From: Pelagibius marinus
Lineage (GTDB): Bacteria > Pseudomonadota > Alphaproteobacteria > Kiloniellales > Kiloniellaceae
Assembly (NCBI RefSeq): GCF_014925385.1
Contig: NZ_JACSDK010000005.1
Coordinates: 81,017 to 145,016, forward strand
Length of the DNA stretch: 64,000 bases
Reading direction: 5' to 3'
A program made the translations under genes and the position numbers. Under the pieces are notes generated by a model. It was given only the letters and a program-made list of their open reading frames with translations. It made no database searches and was not told the origin of the DNA. Position 1 is the first letter of the stretch; each line of letters opens with the position of its first letter. Below, in pieces: positions 34,477 to 43,744 of this stretch.

Positions 34477-35211
34477 ATGAGCCTGACCCCCAGCAGCGAG
34501 ACGCCGCTCTACCAGCAGGTCAAGGACTACATCGTCGGGCGCATCGTGGCCGGCGACTGGCCGGAGGAAACCAAGGTGCCTTCGGAAAACGAGCTGACGC
34601 GCGAGCTGCGGGTCAGCCGCATGACGGTGCACCGCGCCCTTCGTGAGCTGACCGCCGAGGGCTGGCTGGAGCGAGTGCAGGGCGCCGGCACCTTCGTCGC
34701 CCCGCCCAAGCCGCAGTCGGAAATCCTCGCCGTACGCAACATCGCCGAGGAAATCCGCGCCCGCGGGCACGAGCACAGCACGGAGATCCTCTTCGTGCGG
34801 CGCGAGCGCGCCCGCGCCCTGGAAGCCAAGCACCTGGGGCTGGAGCGCGGCGAGACGCTGTTCCATTCCCTCATCGTCCACCGTGAGAACGGCCGGCCGG
34901 TGCAGCTGGAGGACCGCTACGTCAATCCCAAGATGGCGCCCGACTACCTGGAGCAGGATTTCACCGTCCTGACGCCGCACAAGTACCTCATGCAGGCGGC
35001 GCCGATCAGCGAGGCCGAACACCTGGTCATGGCGGTCATGCCCACGCCCGAGGAGCGCAAGCTGCTGGAGATGAAGGCGGGGGAGCCCTGCCTGCTGCTG
35101 CGCCGCCAGACCTGGTCCCGCAGGCAGCCGGTGACCTGGGCCCGCCTGCTGCACCCCGGCGACCGCTACCGCCTGGGCGGGCGCTTCGCCGGGGAGGGGC
35201 CGCGGCCATAG
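34477..35211 (+). CDS. hutC: Histidine utilisation repressor HutC (GntR family)
   Basis: 244 aa. N-terminal GntR winged helix (about 8-75): PLYQQVKDYIVGRIVAGDW, KVPSENELTRELRVSRMTVHRALRELTAEGWLERVQGAGTFV (described in parts). C-terminal UTRA ligand domain (about 95-240) with EIRARGHEHSTEIL and the end HPGDRYRLGGRF, a typical HutC finish. Urocanate is the known inducer of HutC proteins. In this window its probable targets are marked by four palindromes at hutF/hutI, hutG/hutC, hutU and hutH. ATG 34477 (MSLTPSSETPLYQ) is chosen; longer readings would run through the operator. Confidence 0.95.
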   Translation: MSLTPSSETPLYQQVKDYIVGRIVAGDWPEETKVPSENELTRELRVSRMTVHRALRELTAEGWLERVQGAGTFVAPPKPQSEILAVRNIAEEIRARGHEHSTEILFVRRERARALEAKHLGLERGETLFHSLIVHRENGRPVQLEDRYVNPKMAPDYLEQDFTVLTPHKYLMQAAPISEAEHLVMAVMPTPEERKLLEMKAGEPCLLLRRQTWSRRQPVTWARLLHPGDRYRLGGRFAGEGPRP

Positions 35212-35236
35212 GATTCGGCCACGGCGCGGCAGTAAC

Positions 35237-35872
35237 TTACTTCAGACGGTTGTCGAAGGATGCGAAGCCCTTGCCGGGGCTGTAAACGTAGCGCTCGTTG
35301 TAGAGCACGTTGCCCTGGTCGTCGCTCATGATCCAGTCGTAGCGCAGGGAGTGCGGCACGTCGCGATAGGTGAAGTCCAGACGGCGGATCTTGATGCTGA
35401 TGATACGGGTCTGCGGACCTTCTTCCGTGTACTCGATGGCCTGGAAGGTCCGGCTCTCGCCGCGCCCCCAGGTGCCGAGCGGGAAGAAGGCATCGTTCAC
35501 GAAATAGCGGTCGGCGCGACCCGGCCGGGAATCGTAGACACGGCCCAGCGCCTGCCCGTCGGGCCGGCGCATGAAGTACTGGGTCTTCACCCCGGCGGTC
35601 TCCGCATTGCTGCGCTCATAGACCTGCACCGTCTGGCCGGTCTTGGGGTCGGCCCAGGCCTTGGGCCCGGTGATGGTGCGGGTCCCGTGAGCGGCCTGCA
35701 CCTGCGGCAGGCTCACGCCGGCGACGGCGGGATCGCCGGTCCAGAGGTCCAGGCCGATCTCGCGGGTTTCCGGCTCGCGCTGCATGGCGCAGGCACCCAA
35801 GGCCGCGACCAGCGGCACGACCAGGGCCAAGCGGCCCAAGGGGCTCCGCCTGAAGTTGGAAAACATTCGCAT
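35237..35872 (-). CDS. Predicted lipoprotein of unknown function
   Basis: 211 aa. Lipobox: hydrophobic LGRLALVVPLVAALGAC with Cys28 as the lipidation site. The mature part is beta-rich with a Tyr/Arg-rich second half (FTYRDVPHSLRYDWIMSDDQGNVLYNERYVY, seen in pieces). I recognise no domain. No Asp at +2, so it may be sorted to the outer membrane. It lies 80 bp downstream of the alpha/beta-hydrolase gene on the same strand and could be the tail of that operon. Confidence 0.7.
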   Translation of the reverse strand: MRMFSNFRRSPLGRLALVVPLVAALGACAMQREPETREIGLDLWTGDPAVAGVSLPQVQAAHGTRTITGPKAWADPKTGQTVQVYERSNAETAGVKTQYFMRRPDGQALGRVYDSRPGRADRYFVNDAFFPLGTWGRGESRTFQAIEYTEEGPQTRIISIKIRRLDFTYRDVPHSLRYDWIMSDDQGNVLYNERYVYSPGKGFASFDNRLK

Positions 35873-35952
35873 AGAGTCTCTCCTCTTTACTCTCTCTATG
35901 GCTCTTGCGAGCGGTTCCCGGCCTGGAAGCCAGCCCGGACGTGGCGCAGCCC

Positions 35953-36807
35953 CTACCGCTGCAACCAGTGATTCACAAAATCGGTCAGGCCGCCCGTCGC
36001 CACGCAGTCGTCGAAGGCGTGGCTGCAGCCGGGCAGCATCGCGAACTGCACCCGGGGCGCGACGCCAAGGCGTATCGCGGCCTGCAGGAAGGCGCCGGTC
36101 CAGCGGCCGGCGCGCTCGATCCGGTTGAGCCCTTGCTTGATGTCCACGTCGGGGGTCTTGCGCAGGGCGTCGTCGCGCTGGCTGTCGCGGCTGCCCACCA
36201 GCACCAGGGTCGGGATGGCGAGAAAGCGCGCCAGATTGGCCGCGGCGCGGCGCCCCCGCCCGCCGGCCGGCTTCACCCCGTAGGGAAAGCGGTCGGCTTC
36301 GTTGGGGAAGGTGTACCAGCCGGCCGCCACCAGGACGAGGGAGGCGACCCGTTCCGGGTTCAGCATGGCATAGCGGTGCGCGAACTGCGCGCCGCCGGAA
36401 AAACCCACCATCTCGACCCGCCCGAGTTCGCGCCCGGTGAAGTGCTCCACGTCCCGCCACAGCGCCTCGACCGCCGCCTCGGTGCCGCGCGCCAGCCGCT
36501 GGAAGCCCTCGAAGCGGGCCTCGTCGAAGTGCGGCGCGATGAGCAGGCGCCGCTGGGCCACCGCCACCTCGGCGAAGGCCTCGACATGTGCCTCGGCGTT
36601 GCGCGAGATGCCGTGGACGGCCACCAGCGGCGGCCGCGCCGGATCGATGTCCTCCGGCTGGAAGAGGAAATAGTCGGGCCGCTCGCCCGCTTCCGCTCCC
36701 TGGCCTGCGGCCGGCCGCATGACCAGCCGGCCCGGCAGGGCCGAGGCGCCGCGGCCGGCGGCCTTGTCCGCTTCGGCCGGTGACGGGATCGAAGGCCGCG
36801 TCATCAT
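35953..36807 (-). CDS. Alpha/beta-hydrolase fold protein
   Basis: 284 aa. An N-terminal disordered stretch (about 1-40) is followed by the hydrolase core: LVAVHGISRNAEAH with the HG oxyanion motif (about 78-91), nucleophile elbow GFSGGAQFAHRYA (G-F-S-G-G, about 155), LVLVGSRDSQRDDALRKT with the acid Asp, and GCSHAFDDC with the catalytic His. Substrate unknown. The ATG at 36807 overlaps the stop of the ABC gene (ATGA), implying translational coupling to the exporter. Confidence 0.82.
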   Translation of the reverse strand: MMTRPSIPSPAEADKAAGRGASALPGRLVMRPAAGQGAEAGERPDYFLFQPEDIDPARPPLVAVHGISRNAEAHVEAFAEVAVAQRRLLIAPHFDEARFEGFQRLARGTEAAVEALWRDVEHFTGRELGRVEMVGFSGGAQFAHRYAMLNPERVASLVLVAAGWYTFPNEADRFPYGVKPAGGRGRRAAANLARFLAIPTLVLVGSRDSQRDDALRKTPDVDIKQGLNRIERAGRWTGAFLQAAIRLGVAPRVQFAMLPGCSHAFDDCVATGGLTDFVNHWLQR

Positions 36808-38483
36808 GGGACCGCCCTCAGGCGCGCGGCCGGCAAGTCCGCCGTGGCCACGATCTCGGCCGCCTTGCCAGCGCCCAGGGTTAGCACGCGGTGGGCCAGG
36901 CGGGCCCATTCCGGCCGGTGGGTGATGAAGACCACCGGGCCGTCGAAAGCCTCGACAATGCGCTCCAGGGTCCGGGCACCCTCGGCGTCGAGATGGGCGT
37001 CCATCTCGTCGAGCAGCAGCACCTGCGGGCGCGGCAGCAGGCCGCGCGCCAGGGCGATGCGCAGGCGCTCGCCGGCGGAAAAGCGGCTCTGCTGTTCCTT
37101 CAACGGGGTATCGAGCCCCTGGGGCAGACGCGCCACCAGAGCGGTGAGGCCGCAGCGTTCGATGACCTCCGCCAGCGCCGCGTCGGAAGCCTCCGGCAGG
37201 CCGTAGCTGAGGTTGTAACGCAGGGAACCGCGCAGCAGCGGCAGATCGCAGGATACCAGGCTGATCGCCTGGCGCAGCCGGCGCGCGTCTGTGACCGCCA
37301 GGTCCTGCCCGTTCAACTCGACACGTCCCGCGTCCGGCCGCCGCAGGCCGGCCATGACCTGCAGCAAGGAAGATTTGCCGGCGCCGTTCTCGCCCAGGAT
37401 GCAGATCCGCTCGCCGGGCGCGACGGTCAGGTCGAGCGGCGGCAGCAGTCCGCTCAGCGCAACGCCGCGCAGCGCCAGCTCACCCGCCCCCGGGGCGGGG
37501 TCCAGGCCGCCGCTGGTCATGGCGCCACCGCGCGGCGGGCGCAGACGCAACAGGCGCTCCTGCTTTTCCCGGGCGATGGCCGCGGCGGTCCAGTATTCGT
37601 AGATGCGGCCCAGTTCCTGCAGGCGCGGCGCCAGCAGGCCGGCCACCAGCATGGCAGCGACCACGGCGCCGGGGCTCGCCGCGCCCAGCGCGACCAGCTG
37701 CGAACCGACCAGCAGGGCGCAGAGACCGGCCGCCGCCGCCCCCGCATCGGCAAGCGCCCGCAGCAGGCCGATGGCCCTGGCGCGTCCGATGAAGGCCGCC
37801 TTCAGGCGACGGCTCAGGTTCTTGAAGCGCTCGGCCTCACGCCGCTCCTGCCCGAAGGCCTGGATCAGGTGCAGATGGGCGACACGGTCGGTCAGCAGGG
37901 CCGCCAGGTGGCCGCGCCGCCGCCGCACGTCGCGGGTCGTCGCCTGCAGGCGGTTGCCGAGGCCGAGGCCAAGCAGCGCCGCCAGCGCCACGCCGGCGCC
38001 GACCGCCAAGGCAATGACCGGCTCGATCACCGCCAAAGCCGCCAGCGCCAGGACCACCACGACACTGCCGACCAACAAACGCGCCAGGCCGAGGCTGACC
38101 CAGCGCCGCAGCGCCGTGAGATCGCCGACAAAGCGTAGGGTCACCGCGCCGCGGCTGATCTTGCCGGTGATCCCGGGACCGACGCGCAGCAGGTGGCGGT
38201 AGAGCCGCAGCCGCAGGGCATGAACATAGGACTGGCCAACGCGCTCGGCATCCAGATGCTCGCGGTAGCGCAGACCCGCGTTGACCGCGGCGATGGCGAC
38301 CAGCGCGGCGATGACGAGCAGACCGTGCGGCGCCTCACCGCCGCGTCCGGCCAGCAGGCCGTCGAAGCCGCGCTGTACCAGCAGCGCCGTCACCACGGCG
38401 CCGGCTGCCTGCACGGCGCCGTTCAGCACCAGGAGCGCGAAGTCCCGGCGCCGCGCGCCGTCAAAGAGGCTTGGCAGTTTCAT
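36804..38483 (-). CDS. ABC half-transporter (membrane + ATPase domains fused)
   Basis: 559 aa. ABC exporter-type transmembrane domain (about 15-300) with hydrophobic segments near 17-36, 54-70, 135-152, 155-176, 245-262 and 270-287, then a nucleotide-binding domain (about 335-545). Walker A is GENGAGKSS (364-372), the signature is FSAGERLRIALARG (about 462), a non-canonical S-A-G-E-R in place of S-G-G-Q, and Walker B VLLLDEMDAH, followed by H-loop FITHRPE. No partner half-transporter is adjacent, so it should homodimerise. It is preceded by the P-loop protein gene (30 bp) and overlaps the hydrolase gene by 4 bp. Confidence 0.87.
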   Translation of the reverse strand: MKLPSLFDGARRRDFALLVLNGAVQAAGAVVTALLVQRGFDGLLAGRGGEAPHGLLVIAALVAIAAVNAGLRYREHLDAERVGQSYVHALRLRLYRHLLRVGPGITGKISRGAVTLRFVGDLTALRRWVSLGLARLLVGSVVVVLALAALAVIEPVIALAVGAGVALAALLGLGLGNRLQATTRDVRRRRGHLAALLTDRVAHLHLIQAFGQERREAERFKNLSRRLKAAFIGRARAIGLLRALADAGAAAAGLCALLVGSQLVALGAASPGAVVAAMLVAGLLAPRLQELGRIYEYWTAAAIAREKQERLLRLRPPRGGAMTSGGLDPAPGAGELALRGVALSGLLPPLDLTVAPGERICILGENGAGKSSLLQVMAGLRRPDAGRVELNGQDLAVTDARRLRQAISLVSCDLPLLRGSLRYNLSYGLPEASDAALAEVIERCGLTALVARLPQGLDTPLKEQQSRFSAGERLRIALARGLLPRPQVLLLDEMDAHLDAEGARTLERIVEAFDGPVVFITHRPEWARLAHRVLTLGAGKAAEIVATADLPAARLRAVP

Positions 38484-38513
38484 CGGACTGATCTTCGCTC
38501 GGCGATCGACAAT

Positions 38514-39638
38514 TCAGGCCGCGTTGCGCTTGCCGTCGTAGGTGACCCGCTGCGTCCACTTGCCGGACTCGAGCTCCTCGAGCGTGAGCACCGGCACGTC
38601 GCAGGCAGCCTCCGCCTCACGCACCATCAGCGGGCTGGAAGTCAGCTTGCCGGCCAGGGCCAACAACGGCAGGTCACGGCAGGTCAGCCAGCCGGCGCCG
38701 TAGCCGGCGCTCATGGAATCGCCGGCGGCCAAAACGAGTCCGCTGACCAGGTGGCTGAAGCGGGGATGTTCGACCAGCTCTGCGGTTTCGGAAAACAGCA
38801 GCCCGTCGGCCAGCTCGACCACGACCACGTCGCAGCCCTCGCGGCCCAGCGCGGCGACGGCGCCGTCGAGGATTGAGGCAGTCTCCGTCACCGGCACCCG
38901 GTAGGTGGAGGCATGGCCGAAGTCTGTGAAGTCCAGCACCGCCTCGGCGCCGGCATCGACCATGGCCCAGCGATCGCAGCCGGCGCCGGTGCCGGTGATT
39001 TTGGCGGCGCCGACCTTGAGACCGCTCTTTGCCAGGCCGCGGATCATGGCGGCCACGGTCGTGGTCTTGCCGGCATTCATCGCGGTGCCGACCACCGCCA
39101 GCGTATAGGGGCGCTGCGCGCCGCCCTTGGGGCGGGGTTCGGCGACCTGGGTCAGGTTCAAGACGCGGCCGTCGACGTCGGCGACCAGACCCAGCGGCTC
39201 GATCTCTGTGGGCTTGCGCGCGGCCGAATGCTTGTCGACGCAGATGCCGGCGATGCCGCCGGCGGCGACCAGGTTGCAGAGCTCCAGACCGTCGGGCACC
39301 AGGGCCTCGAACTGGTCGCTGGCGTAGCGCGCGCCATAGCAAACGAAGATGAGGTCATTGACGAAGAGCGTCTGGCGGCGCCCTTCCGGGCTTTCCAGCT
39401 TGCGGTGGTGGCCGAGACGGACAACGCGGGCGAGCAGCAGATCGCCCGCCTTGGGCGCGATGGCGCCGGTCAGTAGACGGGCGGCCCGGCCCAAGTCGAA
39501 GCGCCCGGTCACGTAGGCGCGCTTGGCCCGCCGCAGTTCGTCGCCGGTCAGGGCGCGACGGCCCGGCCTCGCAGAAGCCGAATGAACTTCGCGAAGCGTC
39601 TCCTCAGCGGCGCTGATCATGCCGTGTATCTGCTGCAT
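38514..39638 (-). CDS. P-loop NTPase of unknown function
   Basis: 374 aa. The C-terminal half (from about 178) is a P-loop domain with Walker A G184-TAMNAG-K191-T, VAAMIRGLAKSGLKVGAAKITGTGAGCDRWAM next, and a Walker-B-like CDVVVVELADGLLF, resembling SIMIBI/MobB-like and DUF1611-type proteins. The N-terminal half (VTGRFDLGRAARLL, RRQTLFVNDLIFVCYGARYASDQFEAL) is unlike any domain I know. Head of the operon P-loop/ABC/hydrolase/lipoprotein. A GTPase or kinase-like biosynthetic role tied to the exporter is conceivable but unproven. Confidence 0.6.
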   Translation of the reverse strand: MQQIHGMISAAEETLREVHSASARPGRRALTGDELRRAKRAYVTGRFDLGRAARLLTGAIAPKAGDLLLARVVRLGHHRKLESPEGRRQTLFVNDLIFVCYGARYASDQFEALVPDGLELCNLVAAGGIAGICVDKHSAARKPTEIEPLGLVADVDGRVLNLTQVAEPRPKGGAQRPYTLAVVGTAMNAGKTTTVAAMIRGLAKSGLKVGAAKITGTGAGCDRWAMVDAGAEAVLDFTDFGHASTYRVPVTETASILDGAVAALGREGCDVVVVELADGLLFSETAELVEHPRFSHLVSGLVLAAGDSMSAGYGAGWLTCRDLPLLALAGKLTSSPLMVREAEAACDVPVLTLEELESGKWTQRVTYDGKRNAA

Positions 39639-40186
39639 CTTACCTGCAACTCCTTGTCTTTCTTTCGAGGCACCCTAGGAACGGTTCCTTAAGCCCGCGT
39701 GAAGAAATCGGGCCTGAAACGCGCGCCTTTCGTCCTCCACCAACCGAAGCGTGGAACCTGGGGTGTTCTCAACACCCGATAGTGGTGCGGTGTGATGACC
39801 GGCCCTGCCGTGCGGCAATCCGGGTTCAGGGGAGGTGCGAATGAGAAGCGCTCCCGACCGACACCTTCGCAATGGTCCTCGCCGTCGTTTCCTCTTTTTG
39901 ACCGGCGGCGTTCCCCTACCGAATGCCGGGCCTGAACTGACAACACGCAGGAAGCGGATTCCTTCCCGGAAAAATGACGCCGCGGTCCAAATCGGCCCCG
40001 GCGCCCGCCTTGCCTGGGATCCACCATAGGCGTCCAAACTGACCGAAACCTGAAGTCCTGGGTCAACATCAAATGCCGTCGATTTGCCCGATCGGGAGCG
40101 CGTCTCCTTCGCGCGCTGGACGCACGAGGCGACAACCACTAAATGAGTCGAATGATCACCGCCGAATCACTGACGGGAAACGATCC
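39639..40186. other. 548-bp intergenic region with no convincing gene
   Basis: Between the divergent P-loop gene and the exported protein at 40187. Open frames of 60-150 codons exist on both strands but are Arg/Pro-rich, overlap each other and lack ribosome-binding sites. A perfect hairpin GGGTGTT-CTC-AACACCC lies at 39759-39775 without a T-run, and an AGGAACGGTTCCT palindrome is near 39676. It may be the remains of a decayed gene or long regulatory leaders. Confidence 0.4.
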
Positions 40187-40678
40187 ATGCGCGCCTCTTC
40201 CCTTGCCTGCCTGCTCATCATCCTGACCGCCGCCGCGCCGGCCCGCGCGCTTGCCGAACCGCTGGCCGAAACCCTGGTCGGGACCTGGACCTGCCAGGCG
40301 CGCGAAAACAGCGGGGCGGGCGGCAACGACATCGCCATGACCCTCACCTACCGGCGCAGCGGCCACTTCCTTGTCGGCGAGATTGTCGAGGACAACGGCG
40401 CCGCCCTGCTCGACGTCTGGCTCGACAGCGGCAGCGGCGCGGCGCCCCTCAGCCTGCGCCGCGTCATCTCCTACGACGCCAGCATCGAGATGGAACTGGT
40501 GGAAGAAGCCCCGACCTGGATGAAACTCGAGGGCGAAATGCGCCACACCCTCGGCACCACGGCGAAGGTGCGCGAAGAGTTCCGCTTCACTGGCACCGAA
40601 GAGTTCCGCGCCCTCTGGGAAGCAGACAGCGGTGAAGGCTGGAAACTGATCATGGACCGCACCTGCAAGCGGCTTTAG
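40187..40678 (+). CDS. Exported small beta-rich hypothetical protein
   Basis: 163 aa with signal peptide (LACLLIILTAAAPARALA). The mature domain starts LAETLVGTWTCQARE and ends WKLIMDRTCKRL, with the two cysteines near both ends probably paired. Alternating beta strands (MTLTYRRSGHFLVGEIV, EEFRFTGTEEFRALWE) suggest a lipocalin- or calycin-like small barrel (the G-T-W near the start is typical), inferred only. It ends 37 bp before the HutC operator of hutU and is probably a separate transcript. Confidence 0.65.
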   Translation: MRASSLACLLIILTAAAPARALAEPLAETLVGTWTCQARENSGAGGNDIAMTLTYRRSGHFLVGEIVEDNGAALLDVWLDSGSGAAPLSLRRVISYDASIEMELVEEAPTWMKLEGEMRHTLGTTAKVREEFRFTGTEEFRALWEADSGEGWKLIMDRTCKRL

Positions 40679-40714
40679 CACCGCCCCGTTTTCAGCCGCT
40701 CGACTCTCCGGGCA

Positions 40715-40732
40715 AAGTTGTATATACAACTT
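40715..40732. promoter_or_regulatory. HutC operator upstream of hutU
   Basis: AAGTTGTATATACAACTT, a perfect 18-bp palindrome, identical to the one in front of hutH at 54496. It lies 27 bp upstream of the hutU start codon. Confidence 0.9.
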
Positions 40733-40759
40733 CGGACAGCTTTCCGGAGGATCGCCGCC

Positions 40760-42442
40760 ATGCCAGATTCCAGCGCCTCGCCGCGGCGGGACAACGCCCG
40801 CGTGATCCGCAGCCCGCAGGGCCCTGAGCTTTCGGCCAGGTCCTGGCTGACCGAGGCTCCGCTTCGTATGCTCATGAACAATCTCGACCCCGAGGTGGCC
40901 GAGAAGCCGGAAGAACTCGTCGTCTACGGCGGCATCGGCCGCGCCGCGCGCGACTGGAAGTGCTTCGACAGGATCGTTTCCTGCCTGAAGGAGTTGGGCG
41001 AGGACGAGACGCTGCTGGTGCAGTCCGGCAAGCCGGTGGGCGTCTTCCGCACCCACGCCGACGCGCCGCGCGTACTCATCGCCAACTCCAACCTGGTGCC
41101 GCACTGGGCGACCTGGGAGCATTTCAACAAGCTCGATAAGGCCGGCCTGATGATGTACGGCCAGATGACCGCCGGCTCCTGGATCTACATCGGCAGCCAG
41201 GGCATCGTGCAGGGCACCTACGAGACCTTCGTGGAGATGGGACGCCAGCACTACGGCGGCGACCTGAAAGGCAAGTGGATCCTGACCGGCGGCCTGGGCG
41301 GCATGGGCGGCGCGCAGCCGCTCGCCGCCACCATGGCCGGCGCCTCCATGCTGGCGGTCGAATGCCAGCCCTCGCGCATCGAGATGCGCCTCAAGACCGG
41401 CTATCTCGACAAGCGCTCGGACAATCTTGACGAGGCCCTGGCGCTGATCGACGCGGCCAGCGAGAAGGGTGAGGCCATCTCCGTCGGCCTGCTGGGCAAC
41501 TGCGCCGAGGTGCTGCCGGAGCTGGTGAAGCGCGGCGTGAAGCCCGATGCCGTCACCGACCAGACTTCGGCGCATGATCCGCTGCACGGCTACCTGCCGG
41601 CCGGCTGGACCCTGGAGCAGTGGGAGCGCGAGCAGACCGCCAATCCGGACAAGGTGGTGAAGGCCGCCAAGCAGTCCATGGCCGTCCACGTGCGCGCCAT
41701 GCTGGACTTCCAGGCCCAGGGCATCCCCACCTTCGACTACGGCAACAATATCCGCCAGATGGCCGAGGACGAGGGGGTCGACAACGCCTTCGACTTCCCC
41801 GGTTTCGTGCCGGCCTATATCCGGCCCCTCTTCTGCCGCGGCATCGGCCCTTTCCGCTGGGCCGCGCTGTCCGGCGACCCGGAGGACATCTACAAGACCG
41901 ACGCCAAGGTGAAGGAGCTGATCCCTGACGATCCGCACCTGCACAACTGGCTCGACATGGCGCGCGAGCGCATCCACTTCCAGGGCCTGCCGGCGCGCAT
42001 CTGCTGGGTCGGCCTGGGCCAGCGCGACCGCCTGGGGCTCGCCTTCAACGAGATGGTCGCCAAGGGCGAGCTGAAGGCGCCGGTCGTCATCGGCCGCGAC
42101 CACCTCGATTCCGGCTCCGTCGCCAGCCCGAACCGCGAGACCGAGGCCATGCGCGACGGCTCCGACGCCGTCTCCGACTGGCCGCTGCTGAACGCGCTGC
42201 TCAACACCGCCAGCGGCGCCACCTGGGTGTCGCTGCATCACGGCGGCGGCGTCGGCATGGGCTACTCGCAGCATTCCGGCCTGGTGATCTGCTGCGACGG
42301 CAGTGAAGCGGCGGCGAAACGTATCGCTCGCGTGCTGTGGAACGATCCGGCGACCGGCGTGATGCGCCACGCCGACGCCGGCTACAAGATCGCCATCGAT
42401 TGCGCCAAGGAGCAGGGACTTAACCTGCCGATGGTGGACTGA
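40760..42442 (+). CDS. hutU: Urocanate hydratase
   Basis: 560 aa, close to the usual 555-560. Converts urocanate to imidazolonepropionate with tightly bound NAD. Family blocks: [62 protein letters not shown] (NAD-binding Gly-rich), [12 protein letters not shown] with the active-site Cys region ([20 protein letters not shown] contains the Cys near 367) and [16 protein letters not shown] (parts quoted). GGAGG is 9 nt before ATG 40760. The HutC palindrome upstream and the TRAP genes 55 bp downstream suggest a hutU-dctPQM transcription unit. Confidence 0.96.
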   Translation: MPDSSASPRRDNARVIRSPQGPELSARSWLTEAPLRMLMNNLDPEVAEKPEELVVYGGIGRAARDWKCFDRIVSCLKELGEDETLLVQSGKPVGVFRTHADAPRVLIANSNLVPHWATWEHFNKLDKAGLMMYGQMTAGSWIYIGSQGIVQGTYETFVEMGRQHYGGDLKGKWILTGGLGGMGGAQPLAATMAGASMLAVECQPSRIEMRLKTGYLDKRSDNLDEALALIDAASEKGEAISVGLLGNCAEVLPELVKRGVKPDAVTDQTSAHDPLHGYLPAGWTLEQWEREQTANPDKVVKAAKQSMAVHVRAMLDFQAQGIPTFDYGNNIRQMAEDEGVDNAFDFPGFVPAYIRPLFCRGIGPFRWAALSGDPEDIYKTDAKVKELIPDDPHLHNWLDMARERIHFQGLPARICWVGLGQRDRLGLAFNEMVAKGELKAPVVIGRDHLDSGSVASPNRETEAMRDGSDAVSDWPLLNALLNTASGATWVSLHHGGGVGMGYSQHSGLVICCDGSEAAAKRIARVLWNDPATGVMRHADAGYKIAIDCAKEQGLNLPMVD

Positions 42443-42497
42443 AGGAAACGTCCTTACCGAAACTGTTTGTTGGGGCATTCAACAGGGAGAGCAAGTG

Positions 42498-43595
42498 ATG
42501 AAAAGACGTGAGTTCCTGAAGGCCGGCGGCGGGGTTGCCGCCGGTGCCGTTGCCACGGGCGCCCTCGCCGCGCCGGCCATCGCCCAGGGCAAGATGCAGT
42601 GGAAGATGGTAACGGCCTGGCCGAAGAACCTGCCCGGACCCGGCGTCGCCGCGCAGCTGCTGGCGGACCGCATCACCGCGCTGTCGGGCGGGCGCATCGA
42701 GGTGAAGCTCTATGCCGCCGGCGAGCTGGTGCCGGGCCGCGGCGTCTTCGACGCCGTCTCCGAAGGCACCGCCGAACTGTACCACGCGGTGCCCGCCTAC
42801 TGGGGCTCCAAGTCCAAGGGCATCCTGATGTTCGGCTCGCAGCCCTTCGGCCTGCGCGCGGACGAGCAGGTCGGCTGGCTGGTGCACGGCGGCGGCCAGG
42901 CGCTCTACGACGAGATCTACGGCCGTTTCGGCCTGAAGCCCTTCCTCTGCGGCAACTCCGGCCCGCAGTGGGCCGGCTGGTTCCGTACCGATATCAAGTC
43001 GGTGGACGACCTCAAGGGCCTGCGCTTCCGCACCACGGGCCTTGCCTCTGAGATGTGCGCCAAGCTGGGCATGGCGGTGCAGGCCATGGGCGGGCGCGAC
43101 ATGTTCCAGGCCCTGCAGTCCGGCGCCCTGGACGCCGGCGAGTTCATCGGGCCCTGGACCGATTCCGCCCTCGGCTTCTACCAGGTCGCCAAGAACTACT
43201 ACTGGCCCGGCGTCGGCGAGCCCTCTTCCGCCGAAGAGTGCGCAGTCAATGCCAAGGCCTACGCCGACCTGCCCGACGACCTGAAGCAGGCCGTCAGCTA
43301 CGCCTGCTCCTCGCTCTACAACGACGTCTGGACCGAGTACACCACCAAGCACGCCCAGGCGCTGCAGAAGCTGGTGGCCGAGCAGGGCGTCCAGGTGAAA
43401 AAGCTGCCCGACGACGTCATGGTCGCCATGGGCAACGCCGCCGGCGAGGTCATCGCCGAGCTGCGTGAGGACAGCGACGAGCTGGTCAAGCGCATCACCG
43501 AGAGCTTCCTCACCTACCGCAACTCGATCGCCGACTACATGGTCTATGCCGACAACGGGCAGATGAACGCCCGGGCGCTGGACTACACCTACTAG
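42498..43595 (+). CDS. TRAP transporter solute-binding protein (DctP/TakP-like) with Tat signal
   Basis: 365 aa. Tat-type leader MKRREFLKAGGG followed by a hydrophobic stretch and APAIAQ cleavage region (about 31). The mature DctP/SBP_bac_7 domain has VTAWPKNLPGPGVAAQLLADRI, KLYAAGELVPGRGVFDAVSEGTAELYHAVPAYW and LKGLRFRTTGLASEM (quoted in parts), similar to the branch that includes the 2-oxoacid binder TakP and FcbT-type proteins. ATG 42498 has GGGAGA upstream; the GTG just before it is in frame too. Follows hutU by 55 bp, so a hut-related ligand (urocanate, histidine or another pathway acid) is an attractive guess. Confidence 0.88.
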   Translation: MKRREFLKAGGGVAAGAVATGALAAPAIAQGKMQWKMVTAWPKNLPGPGVAAQLLADRITALSGGRIEVKLYAAGELVPGRGVFDAVSEGTAELYHAVPAYWGSKSKGILMFGSQPFGLRADEQVGWLVHGGGQALYDEIYGRFGLKPFLCGNSGPQWAGWFRTDIKSVDDLKGLRFRTTGLASEMCAKLGMAVQAMGGRDMFQALQSGALDAGEFIGPWTDSALGFYQVAKNYYWPGVGEPSSAEECAVNAKAYADLPDDLKQAVSYACSSLYNDVWTEYTTKHAQALQKLVAEQGVQVKKLPDDVMVAMGNAAGEVIAELREDSDELVKRITESFLTYRNSIADYMVYADNGQMNARALDYTY

Positions 43596-43610
43596 CCGGA
43601 CCTCGCAGCC

Positions 43611-43666
43611 ATCTTGCCTCGCCCTTCGAGACGGACCTATCGGTCCTCCTCAGGGTGAGGCAAGAT
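43611..43666. repeat. Palindromic intergenic repeat (REP/RPE-like) between dctP and dctQ
   Basis: ATCTTGCCTCGCCC (43611-43624) and GGGTGAGGCAAGAT (43653-43666) are inverted copies with a single G.T mismatch. Inside is CTTCGAGACGGACC-tatc-GGTCCTCCTC with a second perfect GGACC/GGTCC hairpin. The CTTCGAGACG...TCCTCAGGGTGAGG composition is that of a dispersed palindromic repeat I know from many alphaproteobacterial genomes. Its place in the mRNA between the binding protein and the permeases could stabilise the upstream message. Confidence 0.7.
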
Positions 43667-43744
43667 ACGCGATGACCTCATGCCGGGGAAACCGCGTCAG
43701 CGGTCGTCTCGAAGCATGGGAGCAGGGGTAAGCGGGATCAAGAG

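Noticed and set aside
39675..40139. Overlapping 148- and 154-codon minus-strand ORFs
   Set aside because: Arg/Pro-rich, mutually overlapping frames without start signals or family resemblance; treated as intergenic.
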